64,000 nucleotides of DNA, taken from NCBI GenBank assembly GCA_009835735.1, contig VXWX01000084.1, positions 1-64,000 of the forward strand, given 5' to 3'. The notes below the pieces were generated by a model. It was not told where the DNA came from and searched no databases. It saw nothing but the letters and a program-made list of their open reading frames with translations. Origin of the DNA: Acidimicrobiaceae bacterium. Lineage in GTDB: Bacteria; Actinomycetota; Acidimicrobiia; Acidimicrobiales; Aldehydirespiratoraceae. A program made the translations under genes and the position numbers. Shown here piece after piece: positions 27,006 through 36,404 of this stretch (positions within the stretch are counted from its first letter, which is position 1; the number at the start of each line of letters is the position of its first letter).

Positions 27006-27751
27006 TGGACTCCGGTCGGGCGGTGACGGTGCGGGTGGACGATGCTCACGTCTACTACCGGGTGTACGAGGATCCGGCCGCGGGCATCAAGCAGCTTTTC
27101 GCGAGCGGGCAGGCCGGCCGGCGTTACCAGACCATCCGGGCCGTACGGGGCGTGAGCCTGGATCTCCACGAGTCCGAGACATTGGGCCTCATCGGTGCCA
27201 ACGGGTCGGGCAAGTCGACGCTGCTGGCGGCTATGACCGGGCTGCTTCCGCTGGCGTCGGGCACGATCCTCGGCCGCAGCAGGCCGTCGCTGCTGGGAGT
27301 GTCCGCGGCCCTGCGCTCTGCTCTATCCGGCAGGCGCAACATCCTGATCGGAGGACTCGCCCTGGGCTTCACGCGGGCCGAAGTGGAGAGCCGCATGGAC
27401 GGGATCATCGACTTCGCCGGACTCCGCGCCGCCATAGATCGGCCGCTGCGCACTTACTCGTCGGGGATGAGGGCCCGTCTGAACTTCGCGATCGCCACGG
27501 CCCGGATCCCCGACATCCTGTTGATCGACGAGGCTCTGTCCGTAGGCGACGAGGATTTCCGGGCACGCAGCGCCGAGCGCATCGATGAGGTCCGCTCGGC
27601 GGCCGGGTCGGTGGTCCTGGTGTCGCACAACATGGCGGAGATCGAGGGGTCATGCGATCGGGTCGCGTGGCTCGACGACGGCGTGCTCAAGGCGTTGGGC
27701 GAGCCCGGCGAGGTCGTAGCCGCCTACCTGGCTTCGACTTCCCCCCGCTGA
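27005..27751 (+). CDS. ABC polysaccharide exporter ATPase (Wzt/TagH-like), no C-terminal extension
   Basis: Walker A GLIGANGSGKSTLL, signature TYSSGMRARLNFAIA, Walker B ILLIDEALSVGDE. TGATG overlap with permease. Confidence 0.92.
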   Translation: MDSGRAVTVRVDDAHVYYRVYEDPAAGIKQLFASGQAGRRYQTIRAVRGVSLDLHESETLGLIGANGSGKSTLLAAMTGLLPLASGTILGRSRPSLLGVSAALRSALSGRRNILIGGLALGFTRAEVESRMDGIIDFAGLRAAIDRPLRTYSSGMRARLNFAIATARIPDILLIDEALSVGDEDFRARSAERIDEVRSAAGSVVLVSHNMAEIEGSCDRVAWLDDGVLKALGEPGEVVAAYLASTSPR

Positions 27752-28731
27752 CTGGCGCGTCCCGCCAGGAAGCCGGCTCCCCAGGCAAGGTGCATCACCG
27801 CGAAAGCGGCTGCGGCCCGCGCCCGGTCGAGCCGGCGGAGGAGCACACCGCGCAGACGGGTGGCGGCCACCGCGCAGGCGCCGGCATACAGCACCGGCAG
27901 GGCCGCGCCCCTCCAGCGTCCCAGGACCAGTTCCACAGCCGAGAACGCCAAGCCGGCGGTCAGCGCGGGAGCGGCGAGCTGGCGGATACGGATAGACCGG
28001 GGATTGCGTACCAGCATCGTGCGCTTCCATGCCCCATATGAGAAGTACTGGCGGGCGAGACCCGAGTAGTCCGAGCGGGGCACGTAGTCGACCACGAGGC
28101 TCGGATCGAGCCACACCGAATGCCCCTGCTCTCGCAGCCGCCAATTGAGTTCATAGTCCTGGTTGCGCCCCAGGGTCTCGTCGAAGCCGCCGACCGACTC
28201 CAGGGCTTCGCGGTCGAACACCCCGAGGTACACGGTGTCGGCCGGTCCGGAGTTCCGGCCCCGGCGGAAAGCGGCAGGGCCGCCCCCGAAGGTCGACCCC
28301 ATCGCGGCCGCGATCGCCCCCGGCAGGCCCGCGGCGCCGACGGGGCGCTGCACGCCGCCCACGTTGGCTGCCCCGGTGCGAGCCAGCGTGGACACGGCCC
28401 TCTCCAGGTAGTCGGGCGGAACACGCGACTGGGCGTCCACCCGGGCCACGATCGGGCCCTTCGATGCCGCCACTGCGATGTTGAGGCCTGCCGCGGCGGT
28501 GCCCGCGGGGTTCTCGACCACCTGCAGAGGCAGCTCCATGCCGTTGCCGGTGACCGCCTGCTCGGTTCCGTCGCGGCTGGTGGCCACGGCCACCGTCACA
28601 TCGATGGCACCGCGGTATGTCTGGGAGCCGATGGCTGCGAGGCACTCACCTATCACCGCGGCGCAGTCCCGGGCCGGCACCACCACCGAGACGTGCGGCA
28701 GGTGGTCGCGGGCGGCTCGAAGGCTGTTCAC
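27724..28731 (-). CDS. GT2 glycosyltransferase with C-terminal TM segments
   Basis: VSVVVPARDCAAVIGECLAAIGSQTYRG...GRNQDYELNWRLREQGHSVWLDPSLVVDYVPRSDYSGLARQYFSYGAWK. Confidence 0.88.
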   Translation of the reverse strand: MNSLRAARDHLPHVSVVVPARDCAAVIGECLAAIGSQTYRGAIDVTVAVATSRDGTEQAVTGNGMELPLQVVENPAGTAAAGLNIAVAASKGPIVARVDAQSRVPPDYLERAVSTLARTGAANVGGVQRPVGAAGLPGAIAAAMGSTFGGGPAAFRRGRNSGPADTVYLGVFDREALESVGGFDETLGRNQDYELNWRLREQGHSVWLDPSLVVDYVPRSDYSGLARQYFSYGAWKRTMLVRNPRSIRIRQLAAPALTAGLAFSAVELVLGRWRGAALPVLYAGACAVAATRLRGVLLRRLDRARAAAAFAVMHLAWGAGFLAGRASQRGEVEAR

Positions 28732-30044
28732 CGACCCGACCCGCGGGCCATCACGAGGAGGCTCTTCACCATGATCTCCCAGTCGAGCAACGGCGACCAG
28801 TTAACAACGTATTGCAGATCGTGCCCGAGCTTGTAGGCGGCGTCCGTCTGGTAGTGACCCTGAGTCTGAGCCAGACCGGTTATGCCGGGAGGGATGTCGT
28901 GACGCCGGCCGTATCCGGCGATCTGCTCCTCGAGTCGGGCTACCAGCGCGGGTCGCTCGGCTCGGGGCCCGACCAGCGACATCTGACCGGTGAGGACATT
29001 CCAGAGTTGCGGCAGCTCATCGAGCCGGGTCCGCCGCAGCCAGGCCACGCCGGCGATCACCCGGGGGTCGTCGGCGACGGCCAGCTCCGGGCCGGCCTGC
29101 TCGGCGTCCGGCGTCATGGTCCGGAACTTCACCATGACGAACGTCCGGCCCTCCATGCCCACCCGTTCCTGGCGGTAGAGCACCCCCCGGCCCGCCCGCA
29201 GGCGCACATAGAGGGCGACTGCGAGCGTCAGCGGTATCGCGAACGGAGCCAGCACAAGCAGGTAGACAAGGTCGAGGAGGCGCTTGAAACGCAGCCGGCA
29301 CGCGGGGAGAGCATGGGCTCGCAGCGCGACGAAGGGCATGCCACCGATCTGGCGGGTCCGCTGCAGCCCCAGCAGGGTGTCGGACGGTGTGATGCGCCGG
29401 TAGACCCCCACTTGGCGTCCCTCGAGCTCCGCGAGCGGCTCCGGATAGATGATGTCCAGCGACTGGCGCGACAGCAGCAGCAGATCGGTAGCGGCGCACC
29501 GGTCCACCTCCGCGGCGATGTCGGAGAACGTGCCCGCCTGGCCGGCGATCTCGGTGGCCTGCTTCGACTCGGCCAGGTGGCGCCGCGCCGACTCCACATC
29601 GTCGGCGTCTCCCACCAGCAGCACGCGGGGCCGCCCGAAACGGCGCCTCCTCACTTGCCGGGCCAGCCAGCGGTTGAACGACACGACGAGGCTCGCGGCC
29701 ACGGCCAGGACCACGAGGTTGGCCCGGGGCATCAGGTAGCGGCCGCTGAGCAGGCTCACGGTGGCGTCGGCCCCCACCGCCAGCAGGGTGAGCATCGTGG
29801 CCCGTGGCAGCCAGGGCGGCGGGCCGAGCCGCTGCTCGTACTCGTAGAGGCCGCCGAAGTAGTAGACGGCCATGTGCAGGCCGGTCGCCACCGCGAAGCC
29901 AACCGCATAGTGCGACAGCGGGTAGGTCGGCCAGTCGAGCCCGAAGCGCACCGTTGTGATCGCGACCATGAGCCCGAGGAGCGTGGTCGCGTCGATCAGG
30001 TACAGATAGCGGAATCCATGCTTTCGTAGGAAGCCGGTCCTCAC
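28728..30044 (-). CDS. Polyprenyl glycosylphosphotransferase (sugar transferase)
   Basis: C-terminal FKRLLDLVYLLVLAPFAIPLTLAVALYVRL...YRQERVGMEGRTFVMVKFRTM...RTRLDELPQLWNVLTGQMSLVGPRAERP. GTG start at 30044 overlaps the upstream stop (GTGA). Confidence 0.92.
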   Translation of the reverse strand: MRTGFLRKHGFRYLYLIDATTLLGLMVAITTVRFGLDWPTYPLSHYAVGFAVATGLHMAVYYFGGLYEYEQRLGPPPWLPRATMLTLLAVGADATVSLLSGRYLMPRANLVVLAVAASLVVSFNRWLARQVRRRRFGRPRVLLVGDADDVESARRHLAESKQATEIAGQAGTFSDIAAEVDRCAATDLLLLSRQSLDIIYPEPLAELEGRQVGVYRRITPSDTLLGLQRTRQIGGMPFVALRAHALPACRLRFKRLLDLVYLLVLAPFAIPLTLAVALYVRLRAGRGVLYRQERVGMEGRTFVMVKFRTMTPDAEQAGPELAVADDPRVIAGVAWLRRTRLDELPQLWNVLTGQMSLVGPRAERPALVARLEEQIAGYGRRHDIPPGITGLAQTQGHYQTDAAYKLGHDLQYVVNWSPLLDWEIMVKSLLVMARGSGR

Positions 30045-32020
30045 GGCGATCGCATCAGGGGCGGCAACGGCACGTCGGTGTCGAACGCTGCGGGCGCCGC
30101 GGCCAGGTTCCACAACAGCACGGCCATCCGGGCCCGATCGACGTTGTCGTCGGGATTGAAGTCCGCCGGGCCGTCGCCGGGCGGCTGGAAGTCGGCGCCG
30201 ATCCAGAGGCGGTGCTCCACCAGCCATCGGGCGGCCTCCAGGTAGAAGTCGTTGATCCCTATGTCGGTGAACGGCACGGGGTGGTTGCTGTAGGTGCGTC
30301 CGGCGAAGCGCCACATGAAGGCCGCCAGCTGCGCGGCGTTGAGCGGATCGTGGGGACAGAACAGCGGCGAGTCGCCGCTGCATCCCTGAGTGATGCTCTG
30401 GTCCACCATCCACCCCACGGCCTGCGAGTAGAAGCTGTCGGGCTCCACGTCGTCGAAGGTCAGGGATCCGTCGACCGAGGGCGGCTCGCCCGCGAAGCGC
30501 CACAGGAACGTGGCGAACTGAGCTCGATTCACTGAGCGCTCGGGAGAGAACGTCGTCGCCGTCGTGCCCTGGGTGATCTCCGTCTCGAGCATCCACAGCA
30601 CCGCTTCGGCGTAGGGAGCGTCCCACCGGACGTCGGTGAAGGGAAGGTTGTGGACGGTGTAGCCGTTGCCGGTGTGGGATCCCTGCAGCGTCAGCTTGGT
30701 GGACAGCAGTGGATTGCAGCCGGGCGTGCGGCGGCAGCCGAGCACGAGGGCGTAGTAGAAGCGGTAGCCGTACGGATCTCCATCCTCGTTGCGGACCTCC
30801 AGCGTCCGGTCCGATCCCACGAGGGTCACCAGCGAGTCGTCGATCCGGCCGGAGGGCCCGCCGGCTCCGATGTAGATCTCGACGATCTCGCCCACATCCA
30901 GATCAGCGAAGGGGTACGACGCGAGCCACTCGCTGATCTGGTCGACCGTGTAGGTGCGCTCCCAGGAGTGGAAGGGGTTCTGGGGACTGCCGGCGGTATC
31001 GGGGACGGCGTCGTAGGGGTCCGGCTTGGCGATCAGGTACGACACCTGGTCCCGCCGAGGCTCCTCGTTGGCCGCGGTGTACCCCCCGTTCGAGGCGCTG
31101 TAGAAGGCCACGATCACCTCGGGGCCGCCCCCACCGGCCGGCTGGTAGGTGATCACCGTGTCGTCGGTGGCGTCCACCTGGTCGGTCCAGGCGTCGTGGC
31201 CGGATTCCATCTCGTAGTCCCACGCCCTGTACTCCTGGTCGCGGGTCGTCGAATAGAGGTCGAAAGGCGAGGACCAGTGGGCCCGATCCTCCATGATGGC
31301 GACGGCGTAGCTGCGGGCCGCGACGGCCTGGGCCTTCATGACCTCCGCCGGCCAGGAGAGGGGAACCTCATCGATGCCGTAGAGGTACTGCTGCATGGTC
31401 AACTCGCCGACCACGAGGCAGTACTGGTTGGCGCTGGCACTGCCGCAGTTGGCCACACCTCCGGTAGCCGGGGTGAGCTGGAACTGCCCGTGCGCGTAGC
31501 GCTCGGCGCCGTTGCTCGTGTTGGAGACCCGGACGACCTCGCCGTCGTTGAAGCTCACCGTCAGCACCGTGCCGCTGCAGAAGCCCCGGCACCAGTCGAT
31601 GTTGCTTGAGTTGATGTGCCAGCCGCCGTCGCCGCGGCGAACGGTGAGCGTGTTGACGGTGGTGTCCAGGAACCGGCCGTCCATGGACACGGTCAGCAGG
31701 CCTGAGGGCCTGAACACGGTGGTGTTGTGGACGGCGATGCGCACATCGACATCGTCGGGCACGAGGCCGGGATCAGTCGTCAACGTGGTGCTGTCGTAGT
31801 AGAAGCTGAGAATCTCCTGGTAGGTGTGGCCGGCCTCCGCTCGCCCACGGGCGCCGTACTGGCTCATGCCGCTGCCGTGTCCGAAGCCCCCGCCGATGAA
31901 GGTGAACTCGTCATCGGACGGTCCGTGGGGATGGGCTGCGGCCGGCGCGGCGAGAACCCCGGCGGTGACCGAAGCGGCCACTAGCAGGCTTACGAGCGAA
32001 CGAATGGGATGGGAGGGCAT
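30041..32020 (-). CDS. Secreted SpoIID/LytB-domain protein with C-terminal SLH-like repeats
   Basis: Signal peptide after MPSHPIRS; GGGFGHGSGMSQYGARGRAEAG, PLSWPAEVMKAQAVAARSYA; three SLH-like repeats. ORF extension to 32149 is the dispersed repeat. Confidence 0.9.
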   Translation of the reverse strand: MPSHPIRSLVSLLVAASVTAGVLAAPAAAHPHGPSDDEFTFIGGGFGHGSGMSQYGARGRAEAGHTYQEILSFYYDSTTLTTDPGLVPDDVDVRIAVHNTTVFRPSGLLTVSMDGRFLDTTVNTLTVRRGDGGWHINSSNIDWCRGFCSGTVLTVSFNDGEVVRVSNTSNGAERYAHGQFQLTPATGGVANCGSASANQYCLVVGELTMQQYLYGIDEVPLSWPAEVMKAQAVAARSYAVAIMEDRAHWSSPFDLYSTTRDQEYRAWDYEMESGHDAWTDQVDATDDTVITYQPAGGGGPEVIVAFYSASNGGYTAANEEPRRDQVSYLIAKPDPYDAVPDTAGSPQNPFHSWERTYTVDQISEWLASYPFADLDVGEIVEIYIGAGGPSGRIDDSLVTLVGSDRTLEVRNEDGDPYGYRFYYALVLGCRRTPGCNPLLSTKLTLQGSHTGNGYTVHNLPFTDVRWDAPYAEAVLWMLETEITQGTTATTFSPERSVNRAQFATFLWRFAGEPPSVDGSLTFDDVEPDSFYSQAVGWMVDQSITQGCSGDSPLFCPHDPLNAAQLAAFMWRFAGRTYSNHPVPFTDIGINDFYLEAARWLVEHRLWIGADFQPPGDGPADFNPDDNVDRARMAVLLWNLAAAPAAFDTDVPLPPLMRSP

Positions 32021-32108
32021 GAAACCACCGTCTTCTGCCGACGCCCGCGGGCGAGAGGCTAGCGCCTGCCCGACCCCGTGAAGTGGACGGTCGCGGCGGT
32101 GGCGTCCT

Positions 32109-32157
32109 TCCCGCTCTTGTTCGCTGCGCTCACGGGCCGCTCGGGCCACGGCCTCGC
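32109..32157 (-). repeat. Dispersed 49-bp intergenic repeat, copy C
   Basis: Reverse complement reads GCGAGGCCGTGGCCCGAGCGGCCCGTGAGCGCAGCGAACAAGAGCGGGA, 12 nt after the biotin carboxylase stop. Confidence 0.85.
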
Positions 32158-32169
32158 ACGCTCGGCCTC

Positions 32170-33927
32170 TCAGCCGACGATTGCGATGGTGTCGCCGGCT
32201 CCTACCGAGTCGCCCACCTTCACCCGGATCTCGGCGACCGTGCCGGCGCGGCCCGCAGTGATGTTGTTCTCCATCTTCATGGCCTCGAGCACGGCCACCG
32301 GCTGGCCGGTCTCCACTTCGTCGCCCACGTCCACCAGCAGCTTGATGATCGTGCCCTGCATCGGGACGGTGACCTCTGCGGCGCCGCCGCCGAGACTCGA
32401 CGGCCCCCGGGCCCTCCGGCGTGATGCGCTCGGGCGCTCGGAGTCGTCACCGTCGGCCTGCGGGGTCCACAGCGCGACGCTGAAGCGCTTGCCGTCCACT
32501 TCTGCCTCGATCTCATGGCGCACCCGGGATCCAACCGCACTACCGTCGGCGCCGGTCACCGACGGCTGCGGCTCCGGCAGGGACGCGAAGTCGAGTCGTT
32601 CCTCCACCCAGCGCGTCGAGTGGGTCACCGAAGCGAAGTCCGGGTGAGCCAGGATGGCTTGCGCGGCCGGGATGGTGGTCGCCACGCCGGTGACCCGCGT
32701 CTCGGACAGGGCCCGCAGCGCGCGGCTGATGGCGACGCTCCGGTCGCGGCCCCACACGACGAGCTTGCCGATGAGGTTGTCGTAGTACGGGCTGATCTTG
32801 TCGCCCGCCTCGTAACCCCCGTCCCATCGGGTGGCGTAGCCCTGGGCGGGCCTCAGGTCGGTGACCGGGCCGGGGCAGGGGAGGAACGCGCCCCCGGCCG
32901 GATCCTCAGCGTTGACGCGCACCTCGATGGAGCAGCCGTCGATCAAGACGCCGGACTGGGTGAGGGTCAGTGGTTCACCGGCCGCGATCCGCAGCTGCAG
33001 CTCCACCAGGTCTAGGCCGGTCACCATCTCGGTCACGGGATGCTCGACCTGCAGCCTGGTGTTCATCTCCAGGTAGTAGAAGGAGCCGTCGGCGTAGAGG
33101 AACTCGACGGTGCCTGCGTTCACGTAGCCGCAGCCGCGGGCCACCGCCACCGCCGCCTCTCCCATCGCTTCCAGGAGGGCCGGATCGATGCTGGGCGCGG
33201 GCGCCTCCTCGATGAGCTTCTGATGCCGCCGCTGGGCCGAGCAGTCGCGGGTGCCGAGATGCACGCAGTTGCCGTGGGCGTCGGCGAGCACCTGCACCTC
33301 CACATGGCGGGCCACGTCGAAGTAGCGCTCCATGTAGAGCTCGTCGCGCCCGAAGTAGGCGAGCGCCTCCCGCTGGGCCGACTCGACCGCGGCGGCCACC
33401 TCCGCGGCCTCGTGCACCACCTTCATGCCCCGGCCTCCGCCCCCGTAGGCGGCCTTGACGGCGACGGGCCAGCCGTGGGCCGCGCCGAAGGCCTCGACCT
33501 GCGCCGGGTCGATGATCGGCTCGGTGTTGCCCGGGACCGGCTCAACTCCGGCCCGGACGGCCGCCTCCCGGGCTGAGATCTTGTCGCCCATCACCTCGAT
33601 CGCCTCCGGCGGCGGTCCGATGAAGGTGACGCCCTGGGCGGCCACGGCGCGCGCGAAGTCGGCGTTCTCGCTGAAGAATCCGTAGCCGGGATGGACCGCG
33701 TCGGCACCGCTGCGCTCGATCGCGGCCACGATGGCGTCGGTGCGGAGATAGCTCTCCGCGGCGGTCGTACCGCCCAGCGAGTAGGCCTCATCCGCCAGGC
33801 GCACGTGCATCGCGCCCCGGTCCTCGTCGGAGTAGACGGCGGCCACCGCGATGCCCATCTCGCGGCAGGCTCGGATCACGCGGACCGCGATCTCACCCCG
33901 ATTGGCCACCAGCACCTTCGAGAACAT
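32170..33927 (-). CDS. Acyl-CoA carboxylase alpha subunit (biotin carboxylase + BCCP)
   Basis: MFSKVLVANRGEIAVRVIRACREMGI, KAAYGGGGRGMKVV, C-terminal EAMKMENNITA biotinylation motif. Confidence 0.95.
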   Translation of the reverse strand: MFSKVLVANRGEIAVRVIRACREMGIAVAAVYSDEDRGAMHVRLADEAYSLGGTTAAESYLRTDAIVAAIERSGADAVHPGYGFFSENADFARAVAAQGVTFIGPPPEAIEVMGDKISAREAAVRAGVEPVPGNTEPIIDPAQVEAFGAAHGWPVAVKAAYGGGGRGMKVVHEAAEVAAAVESAQREALAYFGRDELYMERYFDVARHVEVQVLADAHGNCVHLGTRDCSAQRRHQKLIEEAPAPSIDPALLEAMGEAAVAVARGCGYVNAGTVEFLYADGSFYYLEMNTRLQVEHPVTEMVTGLDLVELQLRIAAGEPLTLTQSGVLIDGCSIEVRVNAEDPAGGAFLPCPGPVTDLRPAQGYATRWDGGYEAGDKISPYYDNLIGKLVVWGRDRSVAISRALRALSETRVTGVATTIPAAQAILAHPDFASVTHSTRWVEERLDFASLPEPQPSVTGADGSAVGSRVRHEIEAEVDGKRFSVALWTPQADGDDSERPSASRRRARGPSSLGGGAAEVTVPMQGTIIKLLVDVGDEVETGQPVAVLEAMKMENNITAGRAGTVAEIRVKVGDSVGAGDTIAIVG

Positions 33928-33940
33928 CACCGCATTGGAT

Positions 33941-33973
33941 AGCCGATCGCGGCCCGGATCACACGGAATGTCC
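33941..33973. repeat. Shared short element, copy 1 (upstream of accA-type gene)
   Basis: AGCCGATCGCGGCCCGGATCACACGGAATGTCC; 27/30 identity over its first 30 nt to 39741. Confidence 0.65.
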
Positions 33974-33983
33974 TCCGATGTCG

Positions 33984-35597
33984 CTATTGCGGTAGCAGCT
34001 TCGAGGCGGAGATGACCACGAAATCGCCGTGAACGGCAAGCGGGTCGCTAAGCGCTCCGTCCGGGAAGAAGTCGGGCACCCGATCCGCGCTGAGAACCAC
34101 CACATCGGATCCGTCCAAGTCGTCGAGATTGTCCTCGTTGAGCTGTATCACACGCGTGCGCAGGTAGTAGGAGACCCAGGTGGGACTGGTCACCGGGGGC
34201 ACAGCCCATGCCAGCTCCGAGCCCGACAGGCTCCCCACTTGCTCAAGCACGGCTCCCGCGTCGGCGGGATCGGTGATGTAGCGCTGCCGTGTCGAGCCGC
34301 TGGCCACCGCGACCAGCGTGCCCGCGATCACCACGGCCGCGAGCGCAGCCGGCAGCGGGCGCCAACGGCGGGGGATGGGACGGCGGACCCAGTCGGCGAG
34401 AGCTGCGAAGCCGATGGTCACCGGGGCCAGCCATGGGAAGTTCCACAGCCTGTGCACCCAGGCGCCCTGCTGGACCCCGAACGTGAGCGCAGCCGCGACC
34501 GCCAGCGTTATGGCGGTGGGTGCCCGCGTGCGCCGGTCGATCAGCCCGGCCAACAGGCATGGAACCAGAAGAACACGTAGCCACACTGGCACCAGCATCT
34601 CCTCGGTGACGAAACGCCATTGCCGGGCCAGGAACTCGCCGAAGGTGAAAGTCGGCCCGCTGGTGCCACCCACCTCGTTGCTGGTTCGTATGGCCACTTG
34701 GTTGGCGAGGTCCTCGAAGCCGGCGGCGCTGAGCATCCACAGCGCGGTGGCGCCGGCGCCGAGTGCGGTGCCTGCGACGACCGCCGCGAGCAGTGGCTGC
34801 CGACCGCCCGGCAGCCACGACACCGCCAACCTCCGCGGCCGTGCTGCGACCACTGCGCCGACGCTCGGCTCCGTGCTGCCCGAAGGCAGCTCGCTGCCGT
34901 CGTGCTGCCGGGCCGCGAGCAGCCACAGCATCACGAGAACCATGGCCGCTATCCCGATCCAGGATTGCATCGCGGCCAGCGCAGCGAATCCGGCCACGAC
35001 GAGCGTGTCCCGACGTTGCGGTTCGGCCCGGCGCAGCGCCCACGACACCGCCGCGATGGCCGCCAGTTGCAGCGAGAAGCTGACGCTGACACGCGCGTAC
35101 ACGTAGTAGAAGCCGGTGCTCGCCATGGCCGCCACTGCCAGGAGAGTCGGCCCCCAGGCCAGGCCCCGGCCGCGAAGCAGCGACGCCATGAACGCCACCG
35201 TCGCCGCGCCAACCAGCAAGCTGGGCACCCGCAGTGCCGCGGCGCTGTCTCCGAGAATGCCCGTCGACACCACCGACATGAACACCTGGAGAGGCGGATG
35301 ATGGGCGTATGTGACGGCTACCGGAGGCGGATCGGCTCTGGGAGCCACGTCGTACACCGCCCTGACGTACGGCTCGACCGCCGCGCCGAAGCGCGAGTCC
35401 ACGATGCCCAACTCCCAGAAGTTGCGGGCCTGAAGGCCGAACAGGCCCAGTATGCGGCCGTCGTCGCTGTTGCCGAGAGGCAGGCTCAGATCGGGCAGCC
35501 AGACGGCCAGCATGGCCGCCGCGATGAGTGCCACAGCAGTCCATCCCGACGCGAGGCGTGCTGCCAGGAAGCCGAGAGCCGCTCTCAACGCGGACAC
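33984..35597 (-). CDS. GT-C (ArnT/GT39-like) membrane glycosyltransferase
   Basis: LPDLSLPLGNSDDGRILGLFGLQARNF...YAHHPPLQVFMSVVSTGILGDSAAALRVPSLL plus multi-pass topology. Confidence 0.8.
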   Translation of the reverse strand: MSALRAALGFLAARLASGWTAVALIAAAMLAVWLPDLSLPLGNSDDGRILGLFGLQARNFWELGIVDSRFGAAVEPYVRAVYDVAPRADPPPVAVTYAHHPPLQVFMSVVSTGILGDSAAALRVPSLLVGAATVAFMASLLRGRGLAWGPTLLAVAAMASTGFYYVYARVSVSFSLQLAAIAAVSWALRRAEPQRRDTLVVAGFAALAAMQSWIGIAAMVLVMLWLLAARQHDGSELPSGSTEPSVGAVVAARPRRLAVSWLPGGRQPLLAAVVAGTALGAGATALWMLSAAGFEDLANQVAIRTSNEVGGTSGPTFTFGEFLARQWRFVTEEMLVPVWLRVLLVPCLLAGLIDRRTRAPTAITLAVAAALTFGVQQGAWVHRLWNFPWLAPVTIGFAALADWVRRPIPRRWRPLPAALAAVVIAGTLVAVASGSTRQRYITDPADAGAVLEQVGSLSGSELAWAVPPVTSPTWVSYYLRTRVIQLNEDNLDDLDGSDVVVLSADRVPDFFPDGALSDPLAVHGDFVVISASKLLPQ

Positions 35598-35660
35598 TCC
35601 CCGGCGCTCATCGGGCCACCCTAGCTTTGGCTTTCGCCGGGAAACCCTATGCTGTGGCGC

Positions 35661-36404
35661 GTGAGCGCCTCCGACGGCTGCCTATCGGTGGTAATGCCCT
35701 GCTACAACGAGGACGCCACCATCGACGAGATCGTCTCCAGGGTGCTTGCCAGCCGCTTCACCGGCGAGTTGATCGTGGTGGACGACGGTTCGACCGACGG
35801 AACGCGCCGCCGGCTGTCCCAATACGACGATCCGCGTGTGAGGGTTCTGCTAGAGCCCGAGAACCGCGGAAAGGGCGCCGCGGTGCGCCGGGGCTTCGCC
35901 GAAGCAAGCCGCGAATTCGTGGTGATCCAGGACGCCGACCTCGAGTACGACCCCGCTGATTGGGAGGGGCTGCTGGCGCCCCTGGCGCGCGGCGACGCCG
36001 ACGTGGTGTACGGAGTCCGCACACAGGAGGGCTCGTCGTACAGGGTGCCGTACTACTGGCACATGATCTGCAACCGGATGCTGACCCTGCTGTCGAACAT
36101 GTTCACCGGTTTGTGGCTATCCGATGTGGCCACCTGCTACAAGGCGTTCCGCCTCGAGGTCGTGCGATCCCTCGACCTGCAGGAGGACCGCTTCGGGATC
36201 GACACGGAGATCACCGCGAAAGTGGCCGCCGGAGGTTGGCGCATCTGGGAGACCGGCATCTCCTACACGAGCAGAAACTATGCTGAAGGCAAGAAGATCA
36301 CATGGAAAGACGGCGTCGCTGTCTTCGTGTGCATCGTTCACTACGGGATTTCCGTACGCCTTCGCCCGTTGATCCAATCGGAGAGAACTTCGAGAATCTC
36401 CTGA
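35661..36404 (+). CDS. GT2 glycosyltransferase, dolichyl/polyprenyl-phosphate mannosyltransferase-like
   Basis: LSVVMPCYNEDATIDEIVSRVL, IVVDDGSTDGT, NRGKGAAVRRGFAEA, IQDADLEYDP. TATGCT 7 nt before GTG 35661. Confidence 0.9.
   Translation: MSASDGCLSVVMPCYNEDATIDEIVSRVLASRFTGELIVVDDGSTDGTRRRLSQYDDPRVRVLLEPENRGKGAAVRRGFAEASREFVVIQDADLEYDPADWEGLLAPLARGDADVVYGVRTQEGSSYRVPYYWHMICNRMLTLLSNMFTGLWLSDVATCYKAFRLEVVRSLDLQEDRFGIDTEITAKVAAGGWRIWETGISYTSRNYAEGKKITWKDGVAVFVCIVHYGISVRLRPLIQSERTSRIS

Noticed and set aside
30045-30626. N-terminal extension of the 632-aa sugar transferase ORF
   Set aside because: Out-of-frame read-through over the SLH region; GTG 30044 gives a normal family start.
32021-32149. 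MARAARERSEQERE... N-terminus of the SpoIID-SLH ORF
   Set aside because: This peptide is translated from the dispersed 49-bp repeat; the signal peptide begins at ATG 32020.
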